Assembly (NCBI GenBank): GCA_019671135.1
Contig: JAHRHY010000012.1
Span: 434,001-498,000, forward strand
Source: Linnemannia hyalina
Lineage: Eukaryota > Mortierellomycota > Mortierellomycetes > Mortierellales > Mortierellaceae
Direction: 5' to 3'
Length of the DNA stretch: 64,000 nt
Shown here: positions 11,057 to 22,476 of the stretch, in pieces
How the letters are laid out: every line of letters starts with the position of its first letter
How positions within the stretch are numbered: position 1 is the stretch's first letter
Program-made: the position numbers and the translations under genes
Notes under the pieces: generated by a model
The model's input: the letters and a program-made list of their open reading frames with translations, nothing else
Databases searched by the model: none
What the model was told of the DNA's origin: nothing

Positions 11057-11267
11057 GAGGATGCTCGGAAATAGCTGCACCGCATACGAGAGACAAAGAA
11101 AAGACCAAACGTCAACAAACACCATACACAACAATATGATAACGCAGATAATCCATACCTCACACGCCAGTCGCAATAACAACAACTACCAGCAACAGCA
11201 ACCAACAACAAAGAAACGCGGAAAAATGTACATTTATGTGTTCGTATGACAATGAAAAAAAAGGAAT

Positions 11268-13307
11268 CTACTTCTCCAAAAGAGCAATCAAACCGAGCTC
11301 CTTGCGGACCTGGTCGCCAGTATGGATCTTGGGGTATTTGGCAGCACGCTTCTCCTCCGTGTCAAAGACACCTTCGAGAGGGCGCAGAATGTTGTCCGAG
11401 GCAATGTGCAAGAAGAACGTCGACGAGATTCTCCACAAGGGGCGGTCGTTGGTCTTGTTCTCAATCACCTTCACGGTCGCCTCGTTCACAATCACCTCAT
11501 GGTATCCGGCCTGAACAACTCCACCCGTCAACCACTCCAACTGCTTTCCTGCCTGGACCTATTTAATTCAATTTCCATTCACGATAGTTAGTGAGGTGTG
11601 ATATTAGTATTAGTCAGGGCCAGTACAAACGTCTTTCGAAAGCTGAGAACATGAAATAGTCAACGTACCAACAAGCAACCGTCGGGGACACGGACGGCCA
11701 ACTTCTCAGACTCGTTACGGGGCCAGATGTTCAATCCAGGGTAACGCGACTTGCCGTGAATGGTCCTACAATTACGAAACACGGTACCGATTGATCGTTA
11801 ACTTCGATAATTCACCGCGAACTTACGCTCGGATGGCCATAACAGGATTTGAGGAACAAGTACGAGAAAAAACTTACAAAAAGTTGAGATCGTAGTGAAA
11901 TCCGGCGAGAACGGTGCCGACCTTGCCGTACTTGTTCAAGTCGCTGGCAGTAGGGGCAAGCAAGTGGGGTCCGTACTGGGCCATATCGACAAAGGTCTTC
12001 TTAGGCAAGTCGAAACCAACAGCAATCATCTCGGCAAGTCCCAAGACAGCCAAGTGAAGAGTGTTGCCCCACACGTCCATCGTCTCCGACCAGACATCCT
12101 TGAAAGCTATATGCGCAAGAGAAAGGAATCATTAATTAATTAAATGTCTAAATAGACTTTCAATTGACGTTGTAGATGCGACTGTCAAAGATGCCACCAA
12201 TACCTTCAGGGACAACGGGCTCGGCGTTGAGGCGGGGGAACTTGGTAGCTGGGGGCTGCTCACCAATGCGCCAGAAGAAGCGCCACTTGGGATCAGCGCC
12301 ATGGAACTTCAAAGGTCTGTTGGCCTCGGGAATCTAGTACATATCAAGTTGAACCGTCATCGTTCGTCAGTTCATTGATTCTACTTCGCGCAGAAAGAAA
12401 CACAACAAAAAACAAACGTCATTTGGAAACATACGTGATCGATGATATCGAGGCAGTGGGGGTCCTTGGGGCACTTGGGGTCCTCGGTCAGCTCGGGGGT
12501 GACACCGACCTGGTAACCCACAATCAGAACAACACAAAAAAGGAAACTTCGTTAGTAATTTTGCAATTGAAAAGAAAAAAAAACCCTTCCCCACTATCCA
12601 TCCTCCGCCATGTCCTAGTTCGGTCTCCGACTATTGCTGGGGAAAATAACAAACAGGACGTTCGTCGACGCTTCTTATTGTCGTCCGCATGTGAAAACGA
12701 GTTCCACGAAGGATCGAGTGAAGATAAAGAACAATACGGTACCTGGTATCCGTAGTCGGGTCTGGCATCCTTGAGCTTGACATCAAAGTCCTGGTTGAAG
12801 TAGTCCTCCATCAAGTCGATAAAGTTGTTGTTGTCCTGCTCTATTTCACCAATGTCAACAAAATGAAGATAGATGATAGATGTGTTAGTCCAATGATATT
12901 GATGGGCACATAAACCATGTCAATTTGCGCAGGTAAAGAAACAAGACATCATCGTACCAGTGACACGGGGGTCCTTGACAATCAAGGCACCATAATCGCG
13001 GATGGCATCAGCAGCCTAGAGAGTAAGTCAACATCAGGAAAAAAAAGGGAGACGATTGTAAGTAAAGGTAACCCAAGCAATGCCGAAACAGGCAAGAAAC
13101 CCTATTTCTTCCCACGGAGGAGACACGCATACAACTTTTTTTTACTCATTCCTTTTTTTTTATGGTCATCTGTCAAGTTGACATTCGACTTACACGCTTG
13201 CTCTCGGCGATGGCCTCGGGGGCGTCGGGGTTCTGGAGGTAGAGTCCGAGGTCGATGATGGGCAAGAGGTCGGTGGTGGCCTGGGGTTGGTGTTCGGTGT
13301 GGACCAT
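11268..13307 (-). CDS. 2-oxoglutarate/Fe(II)-dependent oxygenase (isopenicillin N synthase-like fold)
   Basis: Eight exons: 13307-13194, 13015-12958, 12840-12743, 12509-12435, 12333-12204, 12106-11878, 11765-11669 and 11558-11268, giving 363 residues in consistent phase. The N-terminus (LLPIIDLGLYLQ) fits the DIOX_N region. The iron facial triad is visible as His229-x-Asp231 (FHYDLNF) and distal His287 (AGYHEV). Arg310-x-Ser312 (WRISS) is the usual 2-oxoglutarate-binding pair. The family hydroxylates, desaturates or closes rings on small molecules; the substrate cannot be read from sequence. It has no signal peptide, so it is probably cytosolic. Its neighbour downstream on the same strand is the b5-ACAD fusion, about 2 kb away. 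Confidence 0.87.
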
Positions 13308-14021
13308 GGTGAGTATGTTGTGGGAATGGAGAGTGAGAGAGTTGTGTGGGAAGAGAAGAGAAGAAGAAGAAAACAACAGAACAAGGAGACAGAGAGAAGG
13401 TCTTGTGTTCCAACCTAGGGGCTTGCCTTTTTAGCTTCGCTGCAAAAAGAAGAATGAACGGACAAAAGGTCGTCGAATCAAACAGCTCCGACTTCGATTG
13501 GATTATTTGCTCGGACAACCGAGTTTGACCCTCCACCCACCGAGAGGAGAAAAATGCGGGGGAAGAGGAATAACATCCACAGCCAACCAGTGCAATTGTT
13601 CATTCCCTTCTGTGTTCCCTGTCTCCACTTTTTTTTTCTTTCTTCCTTTCGTCCCATTCATGCATGGAGTGCGCTTCCGTCTCTAACGTAACACAAGGTG
13701 CCAAAGAGGAAAACATCGGGGCTAGCTGTCTGTCCGAGTGATTTGATGGGAAAACACGCCCTCCTCTTCATTTTTGAGAGCCAAAACACACAACCACTTG
13801 ATACGACACGGAATACAAACACATCGGAAAACTAGCACCTTCCTTTCTTCACTTTCTCGCTCGGCAAGCACACACATGAAGTCGAAGGAAAAGAGAAACG
13901 TATTCCACATCAAGTACTTTCTCACACTCCGTTCTTCTTGCTTTTGGTTTTATTCGTTTATTATCTAGCAATCAATGTGACAAATAAAACAGCCAGGCAG
14001 GCAAAACAACTACCGCGGTTT
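13308..14021. other. Intergenic: oxygenase promoter and NFKBIL1-like 3' end
   Basis: The oxygenase leader is pyrimidine-rich in transcript sense just upstream of its ATG. Nothing else with coding character is seen. Confidence 0.5.
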
Positions 14022-15311
14022 TCAAAACATCTCGCCAAGTTCATTCAATGCCCTCGCTACCTTATCAACCTGCTCAAGAATACGTTCTCTCTCACCTGGT
14101 ACGATTTCCACGGTGGCTACGGAGGAAGGTGAAGGAGGAAGTCTCACTCCAAACCTTTGCTTGAACTTGTCCGGATGAAACTTGAGTTGTTCGCGTCGAA
14201 GGAGTTGTTTCCTGACATCCGTCTGGTCCGCAGTCGTCCCAAAGAACAAGAAATCAAACAGCGACACCTTTGAGGTCGTCGTGTCCGAGACATCATCTGG
14301 GGATTCAGAGGTACCATAGAGTGGTGGCCATGGGACGCTCTTCATCGACAATAGTGGCAAAGCCGTCGTCGTAGCGCCCTGACCGCCATCCTCAACCGTG
14401 AGCAAAGCTCTCCAACCTTGTTCGTAGACCGTCCTGGCATGATGCACAAGGGCTCGCTTCCGAAGTTGGTTGGCAGGGGTGTCGTCCTCCCTCTGATGAG
14501 ATCCAATCCCCGCTTGAGCAGAGGCCTCTGTTTCTTGATCAAGGCCCTCTCTCTCCCGTCTCTCCTGTCGACGTCGACTCCGTTCTTCATCTTTTTGCTT
14601 CTGTTCTCTCCTGGCTTCCTTGTACTTTATCCGTTCCTGCTCCTCGACCCACTCCACCCACTCCTGTGTCTCCTTCTGGACTTGATTGCGGCCCATTCCC
14701 TTCCGCATGTAGGATGTATAAGCGTCGTCTGACATTGACTGGATGTTGTCTTGCTGCCGCCTTCTCCTGGATCCAGGCCCAGAAGGTGTCTGAGTGGCGA
14801 AGCGACCGGAATGGTACTCGTACGGGTCGTCATTAATCGATTCGTCAAAGAGATGGCTCAACCAAGGGTCGTCCGTCTCCCCTGCCAGCTGTCGTTCCAA
14901 TTCGCGTTCCTGCTCCTCCTGTAACATCTTCATCATGTAGGCCGCCTCGGGGTCGACGTCGTCATAATCAAAACAGTAGCTGTCGAGCGAGTCCGGGGCG
15001 TATCCTGCGGGAGTGACTTTGTATTTCGAAGACCGGTTCCTTTGTGATTGCGAGAAGGAGGAAGGGGAGCGGGAGCGGGAGCGTGAATGGGCTCTAGATT
15101 TGTGTTTCCTGTCTCGCCGCCTGTCGTCGTCTTCCTGGTTGGACGACCGCCGCTGCCGCCGCCTCGGAGACCGAGACCGAGACCGCGACCTGCGTGAAGA
15201 AGTGTGAGAGTCAAAGTGAGGGTGGCGCTTGTCTGAGGAGTGTTTCCGTTTCTTGGAGGAGGATGTTGCTGAACCTTTGAAGCGAAGCCTTGTTGCTGAT
15301 GCATTCTCCAT
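14022..15311 (-). CDS. NFKBIL1: NFKBIL1-like (IkB-like) protein with SR-rich N-terminus
   Basis: This is a single exon of 429 residues. The ATG at 15311 has a good context (AACC ATG G). The open frame continues upstream, but that part has no protein-like character. The first 95 residues are rich in Arg-Ser dipeptides, as in splicing factors. The middle (about 140-290) is charged and probably coiled coil (EEQERELERQL, EARREQKQKDEERSRRR). The C-terminus carries the family's conserved block: LLRREQLKFHPDKFKQRFG, then ILEQVDKVARALNELGE. Animal NFKBIL1 is a nuclear-speckle protein linked to splicing and carries ankyrin repeats. I see no ankyrin repeats here, as is usual for fungal relatives. A nuclear RNA-processing role is inferred. 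Confidence 0.75.
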   Translation of the reverse strand: MENASATRLRFKGSATSSSKKRKHSSDKRHPHFDSHTSSRRSRSRSRSPRRRQRRSSNQEDDDRRRDRKHKSRAHSRSRSRSPSSFSQSQRNRSSKYKVTPAGYAPDSLDSYCFDYDDVDPEAAYMMKMLQEEQERELERQLAGETDDPWLSHLFDESINDDPYEYHSGRFATQTPSGPGSRRRRQQDNIQSMSDDAYTSYMRKGMGRNQVQKETQEWVEWVEEQERIKYKEARREQKQKDEERSRRRQERREREGLDQETEASAQAGIGSHQREDDTPANQLRKRALVHHARTVYEQGWRALLTVEDGGQGATTTALPLLSMKSVPWPPLYGTSESPDDVSDTTTSKVSLFDFLFFGTTADQTDVRKQLLRREQLKFHPDKFKQRFGVRLPPSPSSVATVEIVPGERERILEQVDKVARALNELGEMF

Positions 15312-15536
15312 GGTTTTTTTTACTGTTCTGTGTGTCTGTGCTGGTGTTTGAAGGGCGGAGGTGTTGGGGAAAGTGTTGCTGCCCTGTTCTTTCAGGCGAC
15401 AACCCAAAAATGTGGAATTGGCGGTGGGTGGCTTGTGTTTTGGACGCTCCTTTTTTTCTTTTTTCTTTTTGAAGCATAAGGATGGGCAGCACCATTTACC
15501 GCTCCCTCCATTCAAAACAGAACACGATCACCAACA
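15312..15536. promoter_or_regulatory. Bidirectional promoter between NFKBIL1-like and SLX9 genes
   Basis: Only 225 bases separate the divergent ATGs, so the two nuclear/nucleolar genes must share this promoter DNA. It contains T-rich tracts on the plus strand near 15450-15470. No clear TATA box is seen. Confidence 0.55.
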
Positions 15537-16501
15537 ATGCCCAAAGTAAAAGCATCCAAAAGCAGAGTCCACCACAAGGCCGTCGGAGGCAAGGCCGCCT
15601 ATGTCCATCCCGTCATCGAGGCACCAAAGCAAACACCCTCAGCAGAGTCGATGCAGTCCATGAAGGAGCAGTTTGGACTAGAGTTTGAGGACGACAGGGT
15701 TGACAAGAAGGATAAGCGTAAACTGAGGCACGACAAGTGGATGTCGAGTAAGTCTTTTATTATTTTATTTGTTTTTCCTGTTCAGTTGCAGGATTTCAAG
15801 GAAAAAAATATGCACAATGGGTATCATTGCCCCAGTTACTCCATTCGAGAGGCGCTCGAGACAAGTATTTAATTATCCCTCGTTTTTTCTTTTGAACGAA
15901 TAATAGAACTGGAGGCGACATACAACCCCCAAAAGAAAAAGAAGAAGGCAGGACAGAACCAGACGCTCTCGGTCGACTTTGGATCCTTCCACGACGTCCT
16001 CTCAACAATAGACCCCACCATGGCTACTCAGGTCTCGCCAGCAGCAGTCATCAAGGGATCCAAATCAAAAGCGGCAGGAGGAAATCAGGCAGCAGCAGCG
16101 CCAGTAGTAGCAACACCCGTTCTGGATCACCAACAGTTTACTATCCACTCAGAGTCGTCAAAGCCCTTGCAGACCAAGAAGGCCAAGAAGAAGGCTGCGT
16201 AAGTACTCTTGTCTGCCGGTTTTTTTTTTATTTTTGGCATCATTGGTCTCTAGAAGCAAATCACAGATCAGGAAGCTATTTTTCTAACGCGCACTTTTTG
16301 ACTTTTTTTCCATCGCTTGGGGGGGCAAAATATGAAAATAGCATGCAGGAGATTTTGCGGTTCCAGAACGTGATGGCACACCCTTCGTTCAAGAGCAACC
16401 CCCTGTTGACGATCCAGCAGCACGTCAAGAATACCATGGAGATGGCGCCCCCAGAGCCCAACACCACCACCAGCACTGGACCCGAGAGCATGGAGGATTA
16501 A
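15537..16501 (+). CDS. SLX9: Ribosome biogenesis protein SLX9 / FAM207 family
   Basis: Three exons: 15537-15747, 15907-16198 and 16342-16501, giving 220 residues. Slx9 helps late maturation and export of the 40S pre-ribosome. The family blocks are visible: KRKLRHDKWMSKLE spans the first splice junction, SFHDVLSTID follows, and EILRFQNVMAHPSFKSNP occurs near the C-terminus. Basic runs (KKKKK, KKAKKKAA) fit nucleolar localisation. Both introns have GTAAGT donors. The gene is divergent from the NFKBIL1-like gene across a 225-base promoter. Confidence 0.85.
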
Positions 16502-17196
16502 AACAGCACGAGCACTCCCTCCCTCCCCCCACCTTTGTACCATTAATAAAAGTCACCATTCATTTTTGCATTCAACCGTTGGTGTGCTCTTTTCAATTGT
16601 TGGTTTCTCTCCTTTGATATGGGCAGCCGTGGTGGGGCATATGAAAAACGCAGGAAAAAAAAAAAGGTATGCCTGTGCAACGACTGACGCCACCAAAATC
16701 TGGTTTTTTTTTAAAAGTCTCTTCACCCCTTTGTTTGCAGACAGTGACAAAAAAAAATCCTTCATATTTGAATATTTTTGTTTTCTTAATAACCACGGCC
16801 TCATGCACCACACCTCAAAGAAAAGAAACAGCGCCAAGGAGCAAAAAGCATTTCTCAATCTCACTCATGTACAATCAACAAGCAAGCAATGACCAAGTGG
16901 GGGTTTTTTTGCGGTCTAAAGAAGTCGCGTTTTAATCTCTAAGGAAAAAAAGTGTAAACAAACAAAGATGAAAGAGATTGGGGAGGAGAAACATGCAAAG
17001 AACAAAAGGAAAATTGCAAAAAAAAACGAACACTCCTTCTTTCCTTTAAAACCGTAGGGAGCACCGGCTCAAGAAAAAAAAGGGACATGGAAGGTTGTAA
17101 ATGGTACAGATGGAATGATATTATTGATAAAAGGGACGAAAAATGAATAAAACCATTGTGAAGGGGGGAAGGTGCGAAAGAACTGTTGTAAACCAT
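16502..17196. other. Intergenic between convergent SLX9 and eEF2 genes
   Basis: Both 3' UTRs lie here. Many short A and T runs occur. No coding exon is recognised. Confidence 0.5.
16545..16550 (+). terminator. Poly(A) signal AATAAA of SLX9
   Basis: AATAAA lies about 45 bases after the SLX9 stop on the coding strand. Confidence 0.6.
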
Positions 17197-20100
17197 TTAC
17201 AGACGGTCCAAGAAGCGGTCGAGAGGGGGAATCTCCTCCTTGAGACCCTTGCGCTTACGGATGGAGAGAACCTTCTCAATCAACTTGGGGTCCTCGTTGG
17301 AGACACCGTTCATCAATTGCCAGTGGTCGAAGACGCACTGGGGGAAAGCCTGACCACCGGTGGCCTGACGAAGATCGGCGGTGAAACCGAAGGACTCAGC
17401 AATGGGCAAGTGAGCCTTGACGGTGTACATGGGGGTACCGGGGCGCTGCTCCTCACCGATGGTGTGTCCGCGACGCTTGTTCAAGACAGAGTAGATACCA
17501 CCCATGGCAGTCTCAGGGCAGGTAATCTCGACCAAGTAGATGGGCTCCATGAGACCGGGCTGGGCGACGTAGGCGGCACCGTAGATGGCGCTGCGGCAGG
17601 CGGGGATGATCTGTCCACCTCCACGATGGATAGCATCGGCGTGGAGGACGACATCGAGGATGTTGAAACGGCATCCGCGCATCTGCTCCTCGGTGAAGAC
17701 ACCCTCGCGGGTGGCCCACTGGAAGGCGGCAACGCAGGAATCCTTGATCTCGTTCAAGTAGGCAACTCCCTTGGTCAAGTCAACCATAAGGTTAGCACCG
17801 TTGGCATCGGGACCGAAAGCCCAGATCTTACGGGCCTCCTGGTTGTCCCACTCGAACTCGTCGGAGAGGATACGGGCACGGGCCTTGAACTCGTCACGGG
17901 GACCGACCTTACCAGTCTCGATGGCGAGGGTAAGGTCCTCACCGAGAGGAATAGCCTTCATGAAGATACGGTTGTGCTTGTTGGGGGACTTGGCAAGAGC
18001 AGTGACGGAAGACTCGGCCTGGATGGTCTCCTTGTACTGGACGACGGGGTCAGACTTGCGGATAGGGACCTGGGCGTGATCCTCCTCGAGATCCTTCAAG
18101 CAAATCTCGAGATGGAGCTCTCCGGAACCGGCAACAATGTGCTCACCGGTATCCGAGGTGAAGCAGAGGACACAGGGGTCGGACTTGGAGAGACGCTTGA
18201 GACCCTCGACGAGCTTGGGGAGATCAGCGGGGTTCTTGCACTCGACGGCGACCTGGACGACGGGCGAGACAGAGAACTTCATGACCTTCAAGTTGTGGGC
18301 AGTCTCGGAAGTGGTAATGGTACCAGACTTGAGCAAGAACTGGTCAATACCGACAAGACCGACAATGTTACCGGCGGGGCAGTCCTCAATGGGCTCGACA
18401 CCGCGACCCATCATCAAAACGATACGCTGAACAGACTTGACGAACAAGTCGGTCTTGGAGCCAGGGATGTAGTTGGGGCCCTGGATGCGGACCTTAAGAC
18501 CGGCACGGACGGTACCGGAGAAGACACGACCGAAAGCGTAGAAACGACCCTTGTCGGAGGTGGGGACCATCTTGGAGACGTACAACATGAGGGGACCGTT
18601 GGGGTCGCAGTTAGCGATACCCTTGGCGCACTCATCGTCCATGGGACCCTCGTACAAGTTCTCAACACGGTACTTCTGGGCGGTGACGGGGGAGGGCAAG
18701 TGGATAACGATCATCTCCAAGAGAGCCTCACCAGCGGGCAAGAACTTCTTCATGACAGTCTTGAGGAGGAGCTTTCCCTCCATCTCCTTCTCGTCGTTCT
18801 TGAGGGTGATCTCGAGCTTCTCGAGCATCTTGAAGGCGACATCCTTCTTGAAGTTCATGATGGAATCGAACAACTTGAAGATGGGGTCCAAGACGAACAT
18901 GTTGAAGGCACGCTCGAGGGGCTTGCCGGCAGCATCGGCGGACTTGGTGGTCCACTTCTTGGTGGCGGGGTTGAAGTAGTTCTCACCCCAGAGCTTCTCC
19001 ATCATCTTGGAGCGGTCGACACCGAACTTCTTGGCGTAGCGGACGGCGAACTGACGGATGGTGAAAGCCCATCCGTGGAGACCGGAAGCGAAGGCAACGG
19101 TACCCTGCTCGGGGTAGACCATGACATCACCGATAACCTTGTCGTTGTAGGTGGCAATGATGACGTTGACGGACTCGATGGTACGCTGGAAGGAGGTGTA
19201 GAGATCCTCCTTGGTGACCTGCAACTCGAGGAGAGCACGATCGACCTTGTTGATGACAACAACGGGCTTGATGCGCTCACCAAGGGCCTGACGCAAGACA
19301 GTCTCGGTCTGGACACAGACACCGTCAACGCAGTCGACGACGACGAGGGCACCATCGGTGACACGGAGAGCGGCGGTAACCTCAGACGAGAAGTCAACGT
19401 GCCCGGGGGAATCGATCAAGTTAATGACGAAACCGGTACCGTCGGACTTCTGCTTGATATCGGGGAGATCCTCCTCGGTCATGGCGAAGTACAGGGAGAT
19501 GGCGGTGGACTTGATGGTAATACCACGGTCCTGCTCATCCTGACGGGTATCCATGAAACGGGCATCTCCAGCACGGGCGGAGGAGATGATACCGGCCATG
19601 GAGACCAGGGAATCGGTCAAGGTGGACTTTCCGTGATCGACGTGAGCAATAACGGACATGTTACGAACGTTCGTAACCTTGTCCATCTGTTGTTGAAAAC
19701 CATGAGATAATGGAAAGTTATCGTTAGTTTGCTGATTCTTTTTCGCTGATTGACCATGACAAGGACAGAAAAGGAACAATAGGGTGCTGTAGACAGTTAT
19801 TCGCCCCTCTTCAAAATAAAATACTATAGGCAGTGCCATGGTCGCTAATTCGCTCTCTTGTTGCCCACGCTTGAAGTTATCACTACTAAAACAAGGAACA
19901 CAAAAATGCTTTGCGTCCTTCAAAAGAAAGAAAGAGAAAAGAAACCAACACCCTCTTATCTGTCCATTGTAGCTGAGCTCTTGTCGTAAAGGCTGTCGAG
20001 TGTCGTTGTTGTAGTTGTGTGTGCTGATGGGAGAGTGATGTCGACGATGTCGGTGAGTGATGGTCGCGAAGTTGGGGGCTGATCTAGTTTATTTTTTTTA

Positions 20101-20457
20101 GCCCTCTTTGATTTTCTAAGACTTCCCAGCGAGTAGGAGTCAGCCTCGTCTGCTGAAAAAATCTGATTGCACAAATCAAAATAAAGCAACAAGGGCAAAA
20201 AAAAATATTTTCCTTCGAATAGTAAACAAACACAAAAACGGCCAACTGGTAGCTGGCTGGCTACCTGCACACGCACGCACGGTCGGAAGTATCGTGGCAG
20301 TGGCCAGGAGCACAAGAAAGCCCAGCCAGTAAGAAAAATTTTCAAAACACAATGCAATGGTGCGAAGGTACAACGACACATCAAAAGACGAAGGGAGGAA
20401 AGAATAAGACAGTTGACTTACCAATTCACGGATTTGGTCGATAGTGAAGTTAACCAT
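17197..20457 (-). CDS. EFT2: Translation elongation factor 2 (eEF2)
   Basis: eEF2 is the GTPase that drives ribosomal translocation. Two exons: 20457-20422 (12 codons) and 19686-17197, giving 841 residues, the usual length. The G1 motif AHVDHGKST is at about 26-34, followed by [16 protein letters not shown] and NKVDR. The diphthamide site is His699 in [10 protein letters not shown], the same number as in yeast. The 735-base intron directly after codon 12 is long for this window and may carry regulatory sequence. Codon use is strongly biased to C- and G-ending codons, as expected of a very highly expressed gene. This also creates a long antisense open frame that I do not call. Confidence 0.98.
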
Positions 20458-22476
20458 TTTCTTTCAACTTTCTACGGGAGGCGGTAAGGAAAGGCAGGTG
20501 CGAGGGGTGCGGGAGGGAGAGGGTGAAGGGTAGAGAAGAAAAAAAGAAGAGAAAAAAAAGAGAGGTTAGTTTCATGCACTTTTTATATGATAAGCAGTCT
20601 CGGCTGCGTAACAAAAAAAAATCAGCGACCGCTGCCGCAGAAGCATCAAACAGACTCCAACTCCAGTCAGCAAGGCAGACAGACAGTTTTCTTTTAGCGG
20701 AGCCCCGACCCGGAATAGGAAGCCAAACATACACTGCGTAACATTTTTTTTTTTTGCTTTTTATGTTTTGTAATATCACATCGGCTGTCCTTGAAAAAAA
20801 AATGCCAAAAGAAAAAACTCAAAAGAAAAAAAGACCAAGGGGAAAGACGAGGAAGGGATGGGGCACAGTGAAAGAGAGTGAGAGAGCATGGAGGGGAGAG
20901 TGATAGAGCGGCGAGGCGCGCAGATCACGGCACCCAATACCAAAAGAAACAAGTTCCATTCACGCTCATCAATGCTATTACCAACACTGGCAACTACGGC
21001 AGTCCAGCATTTGTAATAGAGAAGATAGAGACTGCACAAAGGGGTACAGTTATGAGGAACAAGGTCCAGGAGTAAAAAAAGAACGGGTAAGTCAGAGTAA
21101 GAGAGATCCAATGCAAGACGCATGGCGACGCACGTTGCATGTGCAATTTGAACAACAAATGCACAGACGGAGAGACTGACTGACAGACAGACAGACAGGT
21201 GTAACGGACCTTCACTCCCATTCCCCTTTTCCGCTCTTTTTGTCCAAGACATATCAGTCCTCCCCATGCAGTGAATATAATCACAAAGAAGTCTGTGTGT
21301 CGATTGCGTGCACTGATAGCAAAACCGGAAATTATCAAGGAACCACGCTCGCATAACTGCCACAAAAAGGTACAAAGGAATAAAAACGATCAGAGAAAGG
21401 GTTCAGGAAGAGAAGGGGAGACGAGAGGAATTGAGAGAAAGCGTTGTGGAATGTAGTGTTGCAAGGGTTGGTTGAAGTGATTGTGTGTTAAAGGGGAGGG
21501 GAAAAGGTAAACACTGAGAGGAGACTAATAGATCTGAACTGATATGATCGCAGAGGAGTGATAGTAACTGAAAAAATTAAGGCCGAGAGGACTAATCGAT
21601 GGAGGAGATAATGGCGATAATGACGGTGAGGGGATCGAGAGTGGATGGGGCGCCAGGAAAGGATGGTTTCAATGGATGGACATCCTTGCCACAACTCATC
21701 GATGGATGGAGGGGGGTACTGATGACAATACAGGCACAGAACAAGGCACAGATAGCTATGGACTACGTACAATCTTCTTGAACGGGAAAGGGTAACCTGT
21801 AACAATTTCGTAAAAATCGCTCTTTTGAATAATCCGTCCTCCCGCCAGCCTCACGCCCTTCCTCTCTCTTGCACCATGCCCGTCGCTCACTCACATCGTT
21901 TCCGTCCGTGTTTTTTTTTCTGTTTTTGTGGCTTTTGTGATCGATTAGGGTTTCGAGCGGTGTATCTAAGTGAAAGTCAGATCAAGGTCAGGTCCTTGTT
22001 CAGGTCCTGGCCAGGCCATGGGCTGGGTCTCGCCGGAGGACCAATTTCGTTCTTGCTCTCAGTACACAAAAAACATTAGCGTCACATACGTATGTTTCCA
22101 AACCTTGTTGGCTTCTGAAGTACCTTTTTACCCCTTCCCCTTCGTTCGTCACAGCTTGTCCCCTGTCCATGGCTTTCATCCACATGTTCAAAAGGATGGT
22201 AGAAAAAGCGATTGAGATAGATAGGGAAATGGCGAAAGAAGTGCAGGCAGATCGAAGGGAACACAGAGAGAAACGAACGAATAAACATGCACCAACAACG
22301 TGCTTTAGGCGCACAAAAAATCAACGTCTGTGCCCAAAAGTCATGTGATTTGTGCGGCTTTTAGTGGGACTTGTTTTTTCCCACAGAGCTCTCGAGCTCG
22401 AACGAGCGACGAGGGTGAACGAAAGAAGCGAATCAACTTGGACCATCCACTCCACTCTACAGTGACTCGAAACAAC
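20458..22476. other. 2 kb divergent promoter region between eEF2 and DHFR
   Basis: The eEF2-proximal 300 bases are purine-rich on the plus strand, so they are pyrimidine-rich in eEF2 sense. A short GACA run lies at 21180-21200. No RNA gene or coding exon is recognised. Confidence 0.5.

Larger units (their letters stand above)
9237..11267. other. 2 kb intergenic region, simple-sequence rich
   Basis: This gap lies between two minus-strand genes and should hold the b5-ACAD promoter and the oxygenase 3' end. The first 300 bases are purine-rich on the plus strand, so the transcript leader would be pyrimidine-rich. It contains a CTACTA run near 9555, (CAAA)10, and a 24-base A run. ORFs here are low-complexity and match no family I know. 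Confidence 0.6.

Noticed and set aside
17143..19710. An 855-codon open frame on the plus strand opposite eEF2
   Set aside because: It is exactly antisense to eEF2 and its composition (Gly, Asp, Leu, Val, Thr) is what the strong codon bias of eEF2 gives on the other strand. It has no domain.
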